A stretch of DNA of 53,757 nucleotides from an uncultured Agathobaculum sp. (GCF_944384765.1 NZ_CALWUM010000013.1:1-53757), one strand, 5' to 3'. Positions 43,989 through 53,265 are shown, counted from the stretch's first letter. Numbers and translations are program-made. The notes: generated from the sequence alone by a model not told the origin.

Positions 43989-44814
43989 GGGCTTCTCCGA
44001 TCAGCTTATACAGCAGCTTTTCAAACTGCACGCCGTGCATGGGGTCGGTCTGCTGCGCCGCCGTGTAGGCGATGCAGTCCTTGACATATTCCCCTGCACG
44101 GTCGCACGCATCGGCGAGCTTTGCGCCGTTCAGCAGCGCGCTCAGCATCACCGAAGCGAACAGATCGCCCGTGCCGGGGTAATACCGGTCAATGCGGCGG
44201 TGCATACTGAGCGCACCCCCCTCGTCCGACAGGCAGCCCGCGCCGACGCGGCCCGGCTCAAAATCCAGCCCGGTCAGCACCACCTGCGCCGGATACTGCG
44301 CGCGCAGGGCGCGCAGCCATTCCCACGCCTCCTCCGCGCTGCGCGGCTTGCCGGCGGGGTCCCAGTCAAGCAGAATGGCCGCCTCGGTCGTATTGGGGGT
44401 GATGATGTCCGCAATCGCGCACAGCTCGCGCATACGCGTGCACATTTCGGGCGTATAGGTGTCGTATACCTTGCCGTTGTCGCCCATCACCGGGTCGATC
44501 AGGGTGATGCCGCCCGGCTTTTTCAGACGCTGCGCCGCCTCGCGCACGCGGTCGATCTGCGCCGCCGAACCGAGAAAGCCCGCATAGACCGCCTCGAACC
44601 GCAGGCCGAGCGCATCGTACTGGTCAATCGTGCCCTGCATGGCGCCGGTCAGGTCGGTGGTCACCCAGTTCGGGATCGCGGTGTGGGTGGAAAATATCGC
44701 GGTGGGCAACGGCACGCACTGGTGTCCGCCCGCGGAAAGCACTGCAATGATCGGCACAAGCGAAGAGCGCCCGAAGCCCGACAGATCGTGCAGCGCCAAA
44801 ATCTTTTTCTGCAA
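43978..44814 (-). CDS. Pyridoxamine/pyridoxal kinase
   Basis: The 278-residue ribokinase-fold enzyme has HDLSGFGRSSLVPIIAVLSAGG at the start, LIDPVMGDNGKVYDTY, TPNTTEAAILLDW and YYPGTGDLFASVML, which holds the GTGD anion hole and catalytic Asp. This matches PdxY/PdxK-like proteins that salvage vitamin B6. The start is a TTG at 44814 with AAAGGATG upstream; the longer frame begins inside the promoter region. Confidence 0.9.
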   Translation of the reverse strand: MQKKILALHDLSGFGRSSLVPIIAVLSAGGHQCVPLPTAIFSTHTAIPNWVTTDLTGAMQGTIDQYDALGLRFEAVYAGFLGSAAQIDRVREAAQRLKKPGGITLIDPVMGDNGKVYDTYTPEMCTRMRELCAIADIITPNTTEAAILLDWDPAGKPRSAEEAWEWLRALRAQYPAQVVLTGLDFEPGRVGAGCLSDEGGALSMHRRIDRYYPGTGDLFASVMLSALLNGAKLADACDRAGEYVKDCIAYTAAQQTDPMHGVQFEKLLYKLIGEAHDA

Positions 44815-44845
44815 TGGGTTCACATCCTTTTTCTGTCCGATTTCC

Positions 44846-44874
44846 ATGATACGATGAATTGCGTGTAAAGTCAA
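44846..44874 (-). promoter_or_regulatory. Promoter of the pyridoxamine kinase-NuoE unit
   Basis: Minus strand: TTGACT (44869-44874), 17-bp spacer, TATCAT (44846-44851). Confidence 0.8.
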
Positions 44875-44880
44875 TCATTC

Positions 44881-44909
44881 TTGCTTTCCCCGGGCTGCAA
44901 TGGTAAAAT
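44881..44909 (+). promoter_or_regulatory. Promoter of the DUF187-thioesterase-HEPN operon
   Basis: TTGCTT (44881-44886), 17-bp spacer, TAAAAT (44904-44909). Its -35 is only 6 bases from the divergent -35, so the two promoters are back to back. Confidence 0.75.
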
Positions 44910-44947
44910 AGGAATAACATGACGATTCAATGCAAAGGAGTGTACCC

Positions 44948-46222
44948 ATGCTGAAACGACGCATTCTTTCCATTCTTCTGGTGCTCACCATGATGCTCCC
45001 TGCCGCCTATGCAGCGCAGCCCGCACAGGACGGGATGCGCGGCGTGTGGGTCTCCACCGTATACAATATCGATTACCCGTCTGCACAGGGCCTGTCCGCC
45101 GATCAGCTGAAAAGCGAGGCGGATACCACGCTGGACAACATCAAGGCGATGGGACTGAACACCGTGTTCCTGCAGGTGCGCCCCTCGGCGGACGCGATCT
45201 ATCCCTCTTCCCTGTTCCCATGGAGCCGCTATATCAGCGGTACGGCCGGGCAGGCACCTGACCAGGACTTCGACGTGCTCGCCTACTGGGTGAGCGCAGC
45301 GCACAGCCGCGGCCTGCAGCTGCATGCCTGGATCAACCCCTACCGCATCACCAAGGACGGACAGACGGAATACGACGCCCTGCCGGACTCCAGCCCTGCC
45401 AAGCAGCATCCGGAATGGGTTGTGGAATACGAGGGAAACTATTACTTTGACCCCGGTCTGCCCGCGGTTCAGCAGCTTGTAGTCGACGGCGTAGCTGAGA
45501 TCGCCCGCAACTATGACGTCGACGGCATCCATCTGGACGACTATTTCTATCCGGGCACGGACTTTGCCGACGCAGCCACCTACGCGCGCTACGGCGATGA
45601 TTTCGACGACATCGCCGACTGGCGGCGCAACAATGTCAACGACCTGATCGCTGCAATCGACGAAACCGTGCATGCGATCGACCCTGCGCTCGCCTTTGGC
45701 GTCAGCCCCGCAGGCATCTGGGACAACAAAGCGGACAATCCCAAGGGCAGCGACACAAACGGCCGCTCCTCTTACAGCGAGATCTACTGCGACTCGGTCT
45801 ACTGGATCAAGCACGGCACGGTGGATTACATCTGCCCACAGATCTACTGGTCGATCGGCTACGAGATCGCAGATTTTGAGGTGCTCATCGACTGGTGGCA
45901 GCAGGTCGTCTCGACGAGCGATGTGGCGCTCTATATCGGCATCGGCGCGTACCGCGCTGCGGAAGCCGAGCCGGGCGATGTCTGGTATGGCACCGAGGAA
46001 CTCGAGCGCCAGCTCGATATGCTGGACAACAGCATTGATATCCAAGGCGAAGTATTCTTCAGCTATTCCTCGCTGATGCAGGTGGACGGTTGCGCAGATT
46101 TTCTTGCAGAGCACTACGGCGTCCAGTCCGACGAGCCGGCTGAAGGCGTTCCTGATGACACTGCCAAGCAGGCCACCCTGCTCGATTATGTTTCCCGCTT
46201 TATCATCAGCCTGTTTTATTGA
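44948..46222 (+). CDS. Secreted GH10-like (DUF187) glycosyl hydrolase
   Basis: The 424-residue protein has a signal peptide (MLKRRILSILLVLTMMLPAAYA) and then the DUF187/glycosyl-hydrolase-like-10 barrel: MRGVWVSTVYNIDYPS, GLNTVFLQVRPSADAIYPS, HAWINPYRI, YDVDGIHLDDYFYP, FGVSPAGIW and YICPQIYW. The likely substrate is cell-wall glycan or extracellular polysaccharide. A short hydrophobic C-terminus (VSRFIISLFY) follows. It heads a four-gene operon. Confidence 0.9.
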   Translation: MLKRRILSILLVLTMMLPAAYAAQPAQDGMRGVWVSTVYNIDYPSAQGLSADQLKSEADTTLDNIKAMGLNTVFLQVRPSADAIYPSSLFPWSRYISGTAGQAPDQDFDVLAYWVSAAHSRGLQLHAWINPYRITKDGQTEYDALPDSSPAKQHPEWVVEYEGNYYFDPGLPAVQQLVVDGVAEIARNYDVDGIHLDDYFYPGTDFADAATYARYGDDFDDIADWRRNNVNDLIAAIDETVHAIDPALAFGVSPAGIWDNKADNPKGSDTNGRSSYSEIYCDSVYWIKHGTVDYICPQIYWSIGYEIADFEVLIDWWQQVVSTSDVALYIGIGAYRAAEAEPGDVWYGTEELERQLDMLDNSIDIQGEVFFSYSSLMQVDGCADFLAEHYGVQSDEPAEGVPDDTAKQATLLDYVSRFIISLFY

Positions 46223-46242
46223 CCGTTAGGAGGCGTTTCCCA

Positions 46243-46983
46243 TTGGCTGATCTGCTGAGCCGTGAATATGAGATCAATTACAGCCACATTGATAACCGCG
46301 GTATTGCCAAGCCGTCCTTTCTGTGGAACATCATGCAGGACGCTGCCACTGTGCACGCCGAGGCCTCGCACCTCGGCCCGGCCGAGCTGCACATCCTGTG
46401 GGTGCTCTCACGCATGAAGGTGCGTCTGGCGCGGCCGTTGCGGCCCTATGAGCGCATCCGGTGCGAAACCTGGTGCCCGGGCATCCGCGGCGTGAGCTGG
46501 TACCGCTGCTTTGCGTTTTTCGCCGACGAAAAGCAGGTCGGCGACGCGCAGTCCATGTGGGTCACGCTCGACCCGGACACGCACCGCATCCTGCGCCCGG
46601 CGAGCTTCCCCGCTGCGGAGAGCTATCAGCACGCGGCGCGCGGCGAACTGTTCGACCCGCTGCCCAAGCTCTCGTGCGACAATGTGCGCCTGCACCACGT
46701 CCATCCGGTGCTGTATTCCGATCTGGACGTGAACAACCATGTCAACAATGTGCGCGTGGTCGAGCTGATCTCGGACGCGCTCGACCTCCAGCGCCAGCCG
46801 GGCTTTATCTCCTCGCTGCAGGTCAACTATACCGCGGAGACCGCCTTCGGCGAGCAGCTTTCGCTGCTGTGCGGCACGGCGGACGGCGCGCGCTATGTGC
46901 GCGGCGAGGCCGACGGCAAAACGCGCTTCGAGGCGCTTGCCTCGCTCACCCCTTTCCAGCAGGAGGAGGCGGTATCCCGATGA
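46243..46983 (+). CDS. Acyl-ACP thioesterase (double hotdog)
   Basis: The 246-residue PF01643-type protein has two hotdog repeats: REYEINYSHIDNRG with VRLARPLRPYERIRCETWC in the N-half, and LYSDLDVNNHVNNVRVVELI in the C-half, holding the Asn/His residues of the catalytic region. It releases fatty acids from acyl-carrier protein. The start is a TTG at 46243, with AGGAGG 9 bases upstream, immediately after the DUF187 stop. Confidence 0.9.
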   Translation: MADLLSREYEINYSHIDNRGIAKPSFLWNIMQDAATVHAEASHLGPAELHILWVLSRMKVRLARPLRPYERIRCETWCPGIRGVSWYRCFAFFADEKQVGDAQSMWVTLDPDTHRILRPASFPAAESYQHAARGELFDPLPKLSCDNVRLHHVHPVLYSDLDVNNHVNNVRVVELISDALDLQRQPGFISSLQVNYTAETAFGEQLSLLCGTADGARYVRGEADGKTRFEALASLTPFQQEEAVSR

Positions 46984-47291
46984 ACGACGCCATCCGGCAG
47001 AGCGTGCAGGACATCCTCACCGCCTGCCAGCCCAAAGAGATCATCCTGTATGCAGAAAAGCGCACCATGTCCACCGGTAAGCTCAAGGCGTTCAGCCTGT
47101 GCGTGATCGTGCCGGAAGGGACTGACTGCCGCAGGCTGCGCCCCAAACTGCATCTGGCGCTGTCGGCCGATGTGCCGGTCAGCCTGAGTGTTTACACCAC
47201 GGACGAATGGGAAGACCTGACCGCGGACCAAACCTCATACGCGGCATGGATCGCCCGGAAAGGCCAGGTGATTTATGGCCCGGCGACGTAA
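46980..47291 (+). CDS. Degenerate nucleotidyltransferase-like protein (MNT partner of HEPN)
   Basis: The 103-residue protein starts on the thioesterase stop (ATGA overlap) and overlaps the HEPN gene by 17 bases. Its order before a HEPN gene and its fold pattern (QSVQDILTACQPKEIILYAE, then FSLCVIVPEG) match minimal nucleotidyltransferases. The catalytic GS and two metal-binding Asp are replaced: the site reads LYAEKRTMSTGKLKAFSL. It is thus probably inactive as an enzyme. The assignment is inference from layout and weak sequence similarity. Confidence 0.6.
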   Translation: MNDAIRQSVQDILTACQPKEIILYAEKRTMSTGKLKAFSLCVIVPEGTDCRRLRPKLHLALSADVPVSLSVYTTDEWEDLTADQTSYAAWIARKGQVIYGPAT

Positions 47292-47715
47292 AGGCGCGTC
47301 CGACAGCCACTTCTACTACAAATGGCTGGACAAGGCGCTGTGTGACCTGCAATGCGCGCGCCTGCTGCTGACCTATGGCGGCGACCACTATAATATCGCG
47401 TTCCACTGCCAGCAGGCGATCGAAAAAGCACTCAAGGGCTATCTGCTGTTCCGCACCGGGCGGCATTTCGACGGCCACAACCTGACCTATCTGTGCCGCC
47501 AGGCCATCCAGCTGGATCAGGCCGCGTTTTCGGAATATCTGGACGAGAGCGCCGCGCTCAACGATCTGTATATCGAAACGCGCTACCCCACCGACCTGCC
47601 GTTCGAGATCGGCGAGGTCGAGGTGCGCCGCTATCTGGATATGGCCGAGCGTATGTTCGCCGCTATCCGGCGCGAGCTGTATGCGGGCGGCGGGCCGCAC
47701 CGCATTGTCAAATAA
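47275..47715 (+). CDS. HEPN-domain protein
   Basis: The 146-residue all-helical protein has WLDKALCDLQCARLLL, NIAFHCQQAIEKALKGYLL, and HNLTYLCRQA, typical of HEPN. RHFDGH (Arg63-His68) fits the RX4H ribonuclease motif. ETRYPTDLPFE near residue 102 is also typical. MNT-HEPN pairs act as toxin-antitoxin modules in which MNT AMPylates HEPN; here the MNT partner lacks its active site. It is the last gene of the operon. Confidence 0.82.
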   Translation: MARRRKGASDSHFYYKWLDKALCDLQCARLLLTYGGDHYNIAFHCQQAIEKALKGYLLFRTGRHFDGHNLTYLCRQAIQLDQAAFSEYLDESAALNDLYIETRYPTDLPFEIGEVEVRRYLDMAERMFAAIRRELYAGGGPHRIVK

Positions 47716-47721
47716 GCGCAA

Positions 47722-47755
47722 AAAAGCTGCTGCAATGAAATTTGCAGCAGCTTTT
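47722..47755. terminator. Bidirectional terminator (HEPN / GT2)
   Basis: A 14-bp stem (47722-47735/47742-47755) with a 6-nt loop is flanked by A and T runs. Confidence 0.88.
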
Positions 47756-47767
47756 GTTTTGCAGTTT

Positions 47768-49060
47768 TTATGCCTGCTCCTTGCCTTTTTCCGCTTTGGT
47801 CAGGCCGTGGCGGATGGGCTTCCACTCGACCTTGCCGACGAGTGCCGCCAGCGAGATCGGGATATAGGTCAGCATGAACAGCGGGAAGGTGAACACATAC
47901 AGGATCTTTTTCCACGCCGCGCCCTTGATCTGCTTCCACTCGGCGAACATGGTGCACGCGCCGAAGACAAACAGGCTGAACGATACGCCGCGCAGGGTGG
48001 TCAGGATGATGCGGCCCAGCATGCGTATGACGCGGTATGTAATGAAGGCCGGCTGCGACAGGCTGCTCAGGCAGGCCACCAGCGCAAGGCCCAGCACACC
48101 GATGGTGACCAGATTGCAGGGCGCCACGGTCATCAGCATATCATAGCAGGACATACGGCTCTTCTTTCGGTTCTTTTTGCCGCGGACACAGCCATGCAGC
48201 AGCGGTGCAGTATACTTGGCGTCCACCTGGTAGAAGCCCTTGCTCCAGCGCATACGCTGATCCCAGGACTGGCGGAACTGCACCGGCTGTTCGTCGTATA
48301 CAATCGCGGTGCCACAGTAGCCGATCTTACGGCCGCGTACCGCGCAAGAAATCGAAAACTCAATGTCCTCGGTCAGCAGGTGATACGGCCAGCCGCCATC
48401 CTCGCGGATGACGTTTGCATCGATCAGGAAACCCGTGCCCGATACCGCGCAGTTGACGCCCAACCGGGTGCGCGGCCGGTTGAGGAAGCGCGACTCACGC
48501 AAAAACCACAGCGCATAGCCCGCGGAGATCCAGTTGTCACAGAAATTCTTGGAGTTGCGGTAGCAGGTCAGCGCCGCATACTCGCCGGTGTCGAACATCT
48601 TGTTCATCTCGCGGACAAAGTTCGGATCGACATAATTATCCGCGTCAAATACCAGGAAAGCGTCGTAGGACTGCTCGCCCTTGTCCGCAAAGATGCGGTG
48701 GAACAGCCAGTCCATGGCGTAGCCCTTGCCGACCTGCACTTTATTAAAGCGCTCGTAAACAATCGCGCCCGCCTGGCGCGCGGCTGCGGCCGTGCCGTCC
48801 GTGCAGTTATCCGCGACAACGTACACATCCAGCAGATGCGACGGATAATTCTGCTCCTTCAGGCTTTTGACCAGGCCGCCGATCACGCCCTCCTCGTTGC
48901 GGGCGGAGATGATCGCTGCATAGCGGTGCAGGACCGGGTCCTTTTTCCCCTGTTTGGCCTTGCCGAACAAGCCGATCAGTAGATACACAATCTGATACGC
49001 ATAGGCCGCTGTGAAAAAGATAAATAATACGAACTGCAAACTCTCTAAAAACCGAAGCAT
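47768..49060 (-). CDS. Processive GT2 family glycosyltransferase
   Basis: The 430-residue membrane protein has an N-terminal helix (VLFIFFTAAYAYQIVYLLIGL), a GT2 domain with ISARNEEGVI, FDADNYV (Asp139, Asp141), LLTEDIEF (TED 230-232) and the processivity motif QRMRW (268-272), then three or four C-terminal membrane segments. It resembles IcaA/HasA-like synthases that make and extrude a polysaccharide; the polymer is unknown. No other exopolysaccharide genes adjoin. Confidence 0.88.
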   Translation of the reverse strand: MLRFLESLQFVLFIFFTAAYAYQIVYLLIGLFGKAKQGKKDPVLHRYAAIISARNEEGVIGGLVKSLKEQNYPSHLLDVYVVADNCTDGTAAAARQAGAIVYERFNKVQVGKGYAMDWLFHRIFADKGEQSYDAFLVFDADNYVDPNFVREMNKMFDTGEYAALTCYRNSKNFCDNWISAGYALWFLRESRFLNRPRTRLGVNCAVSGTGFLIDANVIREDGGWPYHLLTEDIEFSISCAVRGRKIGYCGTAIVYDEQPVQFRQSWDQRMRWSKGFYQVDAKYTAPLLHGCVRGKKNRKKSRMSCYDMLMTVAPCNLVTIGVLGLALVACLSSLSQPAFITYRVIRMLGRIILTTLRGVSFSLFVFGACTMFAEWKQIKGAAWKKILYVFTFPLFMLTYIPISLAALVGKVEWKPIRHGLTKAEKGKEQA

Positions 49061-49118
49061 GGCGAAAACTCGTCCCCTTCTTTTTTCATAAAATTACATT
49101 CCGTTTTTTCCTTGTACT

Positions 49119-49146
49119 ATCATAGCACTATCGCCGAATTATGCAA
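49119..49146 (-). promoter_or_regulatory. Promoter of the GT2 gene
   Basis: Minus strand: TTGCAT (49141-49146), 16-bp spacer, TATGAT (49119-49124). Confidence 0.65.
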
Positions 49147-49411
49147 CAACTTTTTGCAGCACTTTCACAAAAAAACGATAATTTTCTCTGTTCGCACAAA
49201 AAAAAGAAAAAAATATCGCCAATTTTCATCATTCTGTTTTGTCATATTCGCCAATTATTTTCTAAAATAACTATAGCACATTTGCAGCCCGCGTTTCCGA
49301 AGGAAATGATTAAGTTTTTGGAAAATCTTTTTTCAGCACCGGGATAACCAGGCTACAGGAACATATACAGAGAAGGCGCACAAATCTGTCTGAATTTGTC
49401 GTCCTCACCGA
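49147..49411. other. AT-rich intergenic stretch upstream of purL
   Basis: No gene is seen. It is markedly AT-rich with poly-A runs (near 49169-49175 and 49198-49211). I found no purine riboswitch or PurR-box-like element that I would defend, though the position before purL makes one worth testing. Confidence 0.4.
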
Positions 49412-49440
49412 TTGATTTATGCCAATAAAACAGGTAAAAT
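49412..49440 (+). promoter_or_regulatory. Promoter of purL
   Basis: TTGATT (49412-49417), 17-bp spacer, TAAAAT (49435-49440). Confidence 0.75.
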
Positions 49441-49479
49441 AAATCTATCTTGTAATAAATAAAGGAGAGGACACGATAC

Positions 49480-52400
49480 ATGAGCGTCAATCGTTGTTAT
49501 TCCGAAAAGAAACCCGGCTTTGATGTCGAGGCGCGCAGCCTGTTTGCCAGCCTGCACGACCTGCTCGAGATCAGCAGCCTGACCCACGTGCGGTACCTGT
49601 GCCGCTACGACACCGAGGGTCTTGCCCCGGCGGCCTACGAAAAGGCCAAGGGCATTGTGTTTTCCGAACCCATGGCGGACGTGTGCTATGACGAGGACTT
49701 CCCCCGTCCGGCAGGCGCTCATACCGTGCTCGCGGTCGAGCCGCTGCCCGGCCAGTTCGACCAGCGCGCGGACTCGTGCGCGCAGTGCATCCAGCTGCTG
49801 ACCGGCGGCGAGCGCCCGGCGGTTGCGGCGGCCAAGATCTATGTGCTCGAAGGCGACCTGTCCGCGGCGGACATGGACAAGATCCGCGGCTATCTGATCA
49901 ACCCGGTTGAGGCGCGCGAGGCGTCGATGGACAAGCCCACGACCCTCAAGGTCGAATACGCGATCCCGACCACAGTCGCATCGGTCACCGGCTTTATCCA
50001 CATGGACGAGGCCGCGCTCTCCGACCTGCTGACCAATATGGGCCTTGCAATGGATCTGGATGATCTGAAGTTTTTGCAGTCCTACTTCCGGGACGAGGAA
50101 AAACGCGACCCCACCATCACCGAGGTGCGCATGGTGGACACCTACTGGTCGGATCACTGCCGCCACACCACCTTCCTGACCGAGATCGACGGCGTGGAGA
50201 TCCACGACCCGATGGTGCAGGATGCGTTCGACCGCTATCTTGCGGCGCGCGTTGAGGTCTACGGCGAGGAAAAAGCCGCAAAGCGCCCGGTTACGCTGAT
50301 GGACATCGCGACTGCGGGCGCCAAGGTGCTCAAAAAGCGCGGCTACCTGAAAAACATCGACGAATCCGAGGAGATCAACGCCTGCTCGATCAAGGTTAAG
50401 GCGCTGGTCAGCGGCCACTATGAAGACTGGCTGCTCATGTTCAAAAACGAAACCCACAACCACCCGACCGAGATCGAGCCGTTCGGCGGCGCGGCGACCT
50501 GCCTGGGCGGCGCAATCCGCGACCCGCTTTCCGGCCGCAGCTATGTCTATCAGGCCATGCGCGTGACCGGCGCGGGCGACCCGACCGTTCCGCTCTCCGA
50601 GACGCTCGAGCACAAGCTGCCCCAGCGCAAGCTGTGCCAGACCGCAGCGGCGGGCTATTCATCCTACGGCAACCAGATCGGTCTGGCGACCGGGCTGGTG
50701 CATGAAATCTATCACCCGGGTTATGTGGCCAAGCGCATGGAGATCGGCGCAGTCGTGGGCGCGGCCCCGATCGAAAACGTCATCCGCGAAGTGCCCGAGC
50801 CGGGCGACATCGTCATCCTGCTCGGCGGCCGCACCGGCCGCGACGGCTGCGGCGGCGCGACCGGCTCGTCCAAAAAGCACACCGAGGCTTCGCTTGAGAC
50901 CTGCGGTGCAGAAGTCCAGAAGGGCAACCCGCCCGAGGAGCGCAAGATTCAGCGCCTGTTCCGCGACGGCAATGTCACCCGCATGATCCGCCGCTGCAAC
51001 GACTTCGGCGCGGGCGGCGTATCGGTTGCCATCGGCGAGCTGGCTGACGGCCTGGACATCGACCTGAACGCCGTGCCCAAGAAGTACGACGGCCTGGACG
51101 GCACCGAGCTTGCCATCTCGGAGTCCCAGGAGCGCATGGCGGTCGTCGTGCGCGCGAAGGACGCGGACGCGTTCATCGCCGCGGCGGCAAAGGAAAACCT
51201 TGAGGCGGTCAAGGTGGCGGTCGTGACCGACAAAAACCGCCTGTGCATGACCTGGAACGGCAACCTGATCGTGGACGTTTCCCGCGATTTCCTCAACACC
51301 AACGGCTGTGCCAAGCATGTAACGGCTGAGGTCGCCGCCCTGCCCGCGCCATCCATCGCGTGCGCCCCGGCGGGCGAGACCCAGCGGGAAAAGCTGCTGC
51401 ACCACGCTTCTACGCTCGGCATCTGCCTGGAGCGCGGCCTGGTCGAGCGGTTCGACGGCTCGATCGGCGCAAGCTCGGTGTTCATGCCGTTCGGCGGCAA
51501 ATATCAGATGACCCCGACCCAGGTCATGGCGGCGACCATGCCCGCGCTGCACGGCCAGTGCGAGACCGCGTCGGTCATGGCGTTCGGCTTTGACCCCTAT
51601 TACACCGAGCAGAACCCCTTCCTCGGCGCGTCGGCAGCGGTCATTGAGTCGGTGGCCAAGCTCGTGGCAGCAGGCTGCGACTTTGAAACCGCTTACCTCA
51701 CCTTCCAGGAATACTTTGAGCGGCTGGGCAAGGACCCCAAGCGCTTCGGCAAGCCGCTTTCCGCCCTGCTCGGTGCTTACGCCGCGCAGGAAGAACTGTG
51801 CCTCGGCGCGATCGGCGGCAAGGACTCGATGAGCGGCTCGTTTGACGATATGGACGTCCCGCCCACGCTGGTCTCCTTTGCCATCGCCCCGCAGGACGCT
51901 GCACGCCTGATCTCCCCCGAGTTCAAGGCAGCGGACCACCCGGTTTACTTCTTCGACGCGCCGTACAACCAGGACGGCTCGCCGGATTACCAGACCATGA
52001 AGCACATCTGGAACGAGGTCGCGAACCTCATTGCCTCCGGCAAGGCCGTATCCGCGTGGGCGCTGTCCGTGGGCGGCATCGCCGAGGGCGTGTGCAAGAT
52101 GGCGCTCGGCAACAAGATCGGCTTTGCGTTTGACGAGTCCTTCCCCACGGAGGCGCTTTACCTCAAGAACTTCGGCGGCATCCTGATCGAGGCGGCCGAG
52201 GACCTGCCGGCTTACTGGCTGGTCGGCCGCACGACCGCGGATGAGGCTGTTACAGTCGCGGGTGAGCGCGTGTCGATCGACGAGCTGATGGACGCGTTTG
52301 AGGGCCGTCTGGAAAGCGTGTTCCCGACCAAGGCGGACGCTTCGGACGAGCACCTGACCAAGGTATCCTACACCGCGCGCAGCGGCAAGGCCCCGGCGGT

Positions 52401-53211
52401 CAAGACCGCAAAGCCGCTCGCGGTCATCCCGGTGTTCCCGGGCACCAACTGCGAATACGACACCGCGCGTGCTGTGGAGAACGCGGGCGGCGCGGCCGAG
52501 ATCATCGTGGTGCGCAACTACTCCGCAGACGCGCTTGCCGAGAGCGCGGAGCAGCTTGAAAATGCCATCCGCCGCGCGCAGATGGTCATTGTCCCGGGCG
52601 GCTTCTCGGGCGGCGACGAGCCGGACGGCTCGGGCAAGTTCATCGCCTCGTTCCTGCGCGGCCCGGGCATCAAGGACGCCATCCATGAACTGCTCGGCCG
52701 GCGCGACGGCCTGATGCTCGGCATCTGCAACGGCTTCCAGGCGCTCGTCAAGCTCGGCCTTGTGCCCTACGGCGAGATCCGCGACGAGATGACCGGCGAC
52801 GACCCGACGCTGACCTTTAACCTGATCGGCCGCCATCAGAGCCGCTATGTGACCACGCGCGTCGCGTCGGTCAAATCCCCGTGGCTGTCCTCCTGCGAGG
52901 TCGGCGACCTGCATTCGATCGCGATTTCGCACGGCGAGGGCCGCTTTGTCGCCCCGCAGCATGTGATCGACGACCTAGCGAAAAACGGCCAGATCGCGTT
53001 CCAGTACACCGATCTTGCAGGCGAACCCTCCATGGACATCGCCTGGAACCCGAACGGCTCGATGTGCGCGATCGAGGGTATCACCAGCCCGGACGGCCGC
53101 GTGCTCGGCAAGATGGGCCACACCGAGCGTTACAGCCCGTTCGTCGGCCGCAACATCTATGGCGAGAAATACCAGCCGATCTTTGAAAACGGCGTGAAAT
53201 ACTTTAAGTAA
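49480..53211 (+). CDS. purL: Phosphoribosylformylglycinamidine synthase, single-chain
   Basis: The 1,243-residue protein fuses the PurS-like N-terminus, the PurL synthetase domains (SDHCRHTTFLTEI, FKNETHNHPTEIEPFGGAATC, IGGKDSMSGSFDD) and a C-terminal PurQ glutaminase (VIPVFPGTNCEYDTARA; LGICNGFQALVKLG with nucleophile Cys; SHGEGRF with the His/Glu). It makes FGAM from FGAR, glutamine and ATP in purine synthesis. This long form is known in gut Clostridia as well as proteobacteria. No other pur gene adjoins. AAGGAGAGG lies upstream of the ATG. Confidence 0.96.
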   Translation: MSVNRCYSEKKPGFDVEARSLFASLHDLLEISSLTHVRYLCRYDTEGLAPAAYEKAKGIVFSEPMADVCYDEDFPRPAGAHTVLAVEPLPGQFDQRADSCAQCIQLLTGGERPAVAAAKIYVLEGDLSAADMDKIRGYLINPVEAREASMDKPTTLKVEYAIPTTVASVTGFIHMDEAALSDLLTNMGLAMDLDDLKFLQSYFRDEEKRDPTITEVRMVDTYWSDHCRHTTFLTEIDGVEIHDPMVQDAFDRYLAARVEVYGEEKAAKRPVTLMDIATAGAKVLKKRGYLKNIDESEEINACSIKVKALVSGHYEDWLLMFKNETHNHPTEIEPFGGAATCLGGAIRDPLSGRSYVYQAMRVTGAGDPTVPLSETLEHKLPQRKLCQTAAAGYSSYGNQIGLATGLVHEIYHPGYVAKRMEIGAVVGAAPIENVIREVPEPGDIVILLGGRTGRDGCGGATGSSKKHTEASLETCGAEVQKGNPPEERKIQRLFRDGNVTRMIRRCNDFGAGGVSVAIGELADGLDIDLNAVPKKYDGLDGTELAISESQERMAVVVRAKDADAFIAAAAKENLEAVKVAVVTDKNRLCMTWNGNLIVDVSRDFLNTNGCAKHVTAEVAALPAPSIACAPAGETQREKLLHHASTLGICLERGLVERFDGSIGASSVFMPFGGKYQMTPTQVMAATMPALHGQCETASVMAFGFDPYYTEQNPFLGASAAVIESVAKLVAAGCDFETAYLTFQEYFERLGKDPKRFGKPLSALLGAYAAQEELCLGAIGGKDSMSGSFDDMDVPPTLVSFAIAPQDAARLISPEFKAADHPVYFFDAPYNQDGSPDYQTMKHIWNEVANLIASGKAVSAWALSVGGIAEGVCKMALGNKIGFAFDESFPTEALYLKNFGGILIEAAEDLPAYWLVGRTTADEAVTVAGERVSIDELMDAFEGRLESVFPTKADASDEHLTKVSYTARSGKAPAVKTAKPLAVIPVFPGTNCEYDTARAVENAGGAAEIIVVRNYSADALAESAEQLENAIRRAQMVIVPGGFSGGDEPDGSGKFIASFLRGPGIKDAIHELLGRRDGLMLGICNGFQALVKLGLVPYGEIRDEMTGDDPTLTFNLIGRHQSRYVTTRVASVKSPWLSSCEVGDLHSIAISHGEGRFVAPQHVIDDLAKNGQIAFQYTDLAGEPSMDIAWNPNGSMCAIEGITSPDGRVLGKMGHTERYSPFVGRNIYGEKYQPIFENGVKYFK

Positions 53212-53217
53212 ACGAAA

Positions 53218-53245
53218 AAAGCGCCCCAATACGGGGCGCTTTGTT
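53218..53245 (+). terminator. Terminator after purL
   Basis: A 10-bp stem (53218-53227/53233-53242) has an AATAC loop. The T run is short, so it is weak. Confidence 0.65.
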
Positions 53246-53265
53246 CTCGAAAAGGAGCATCATCC

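Noticed and set aside
50659..52962. A 767-codon open frame opposite purL
   Set aside because: It is complementary to the conserved PurL domains; no start signal and no recognisable protein.
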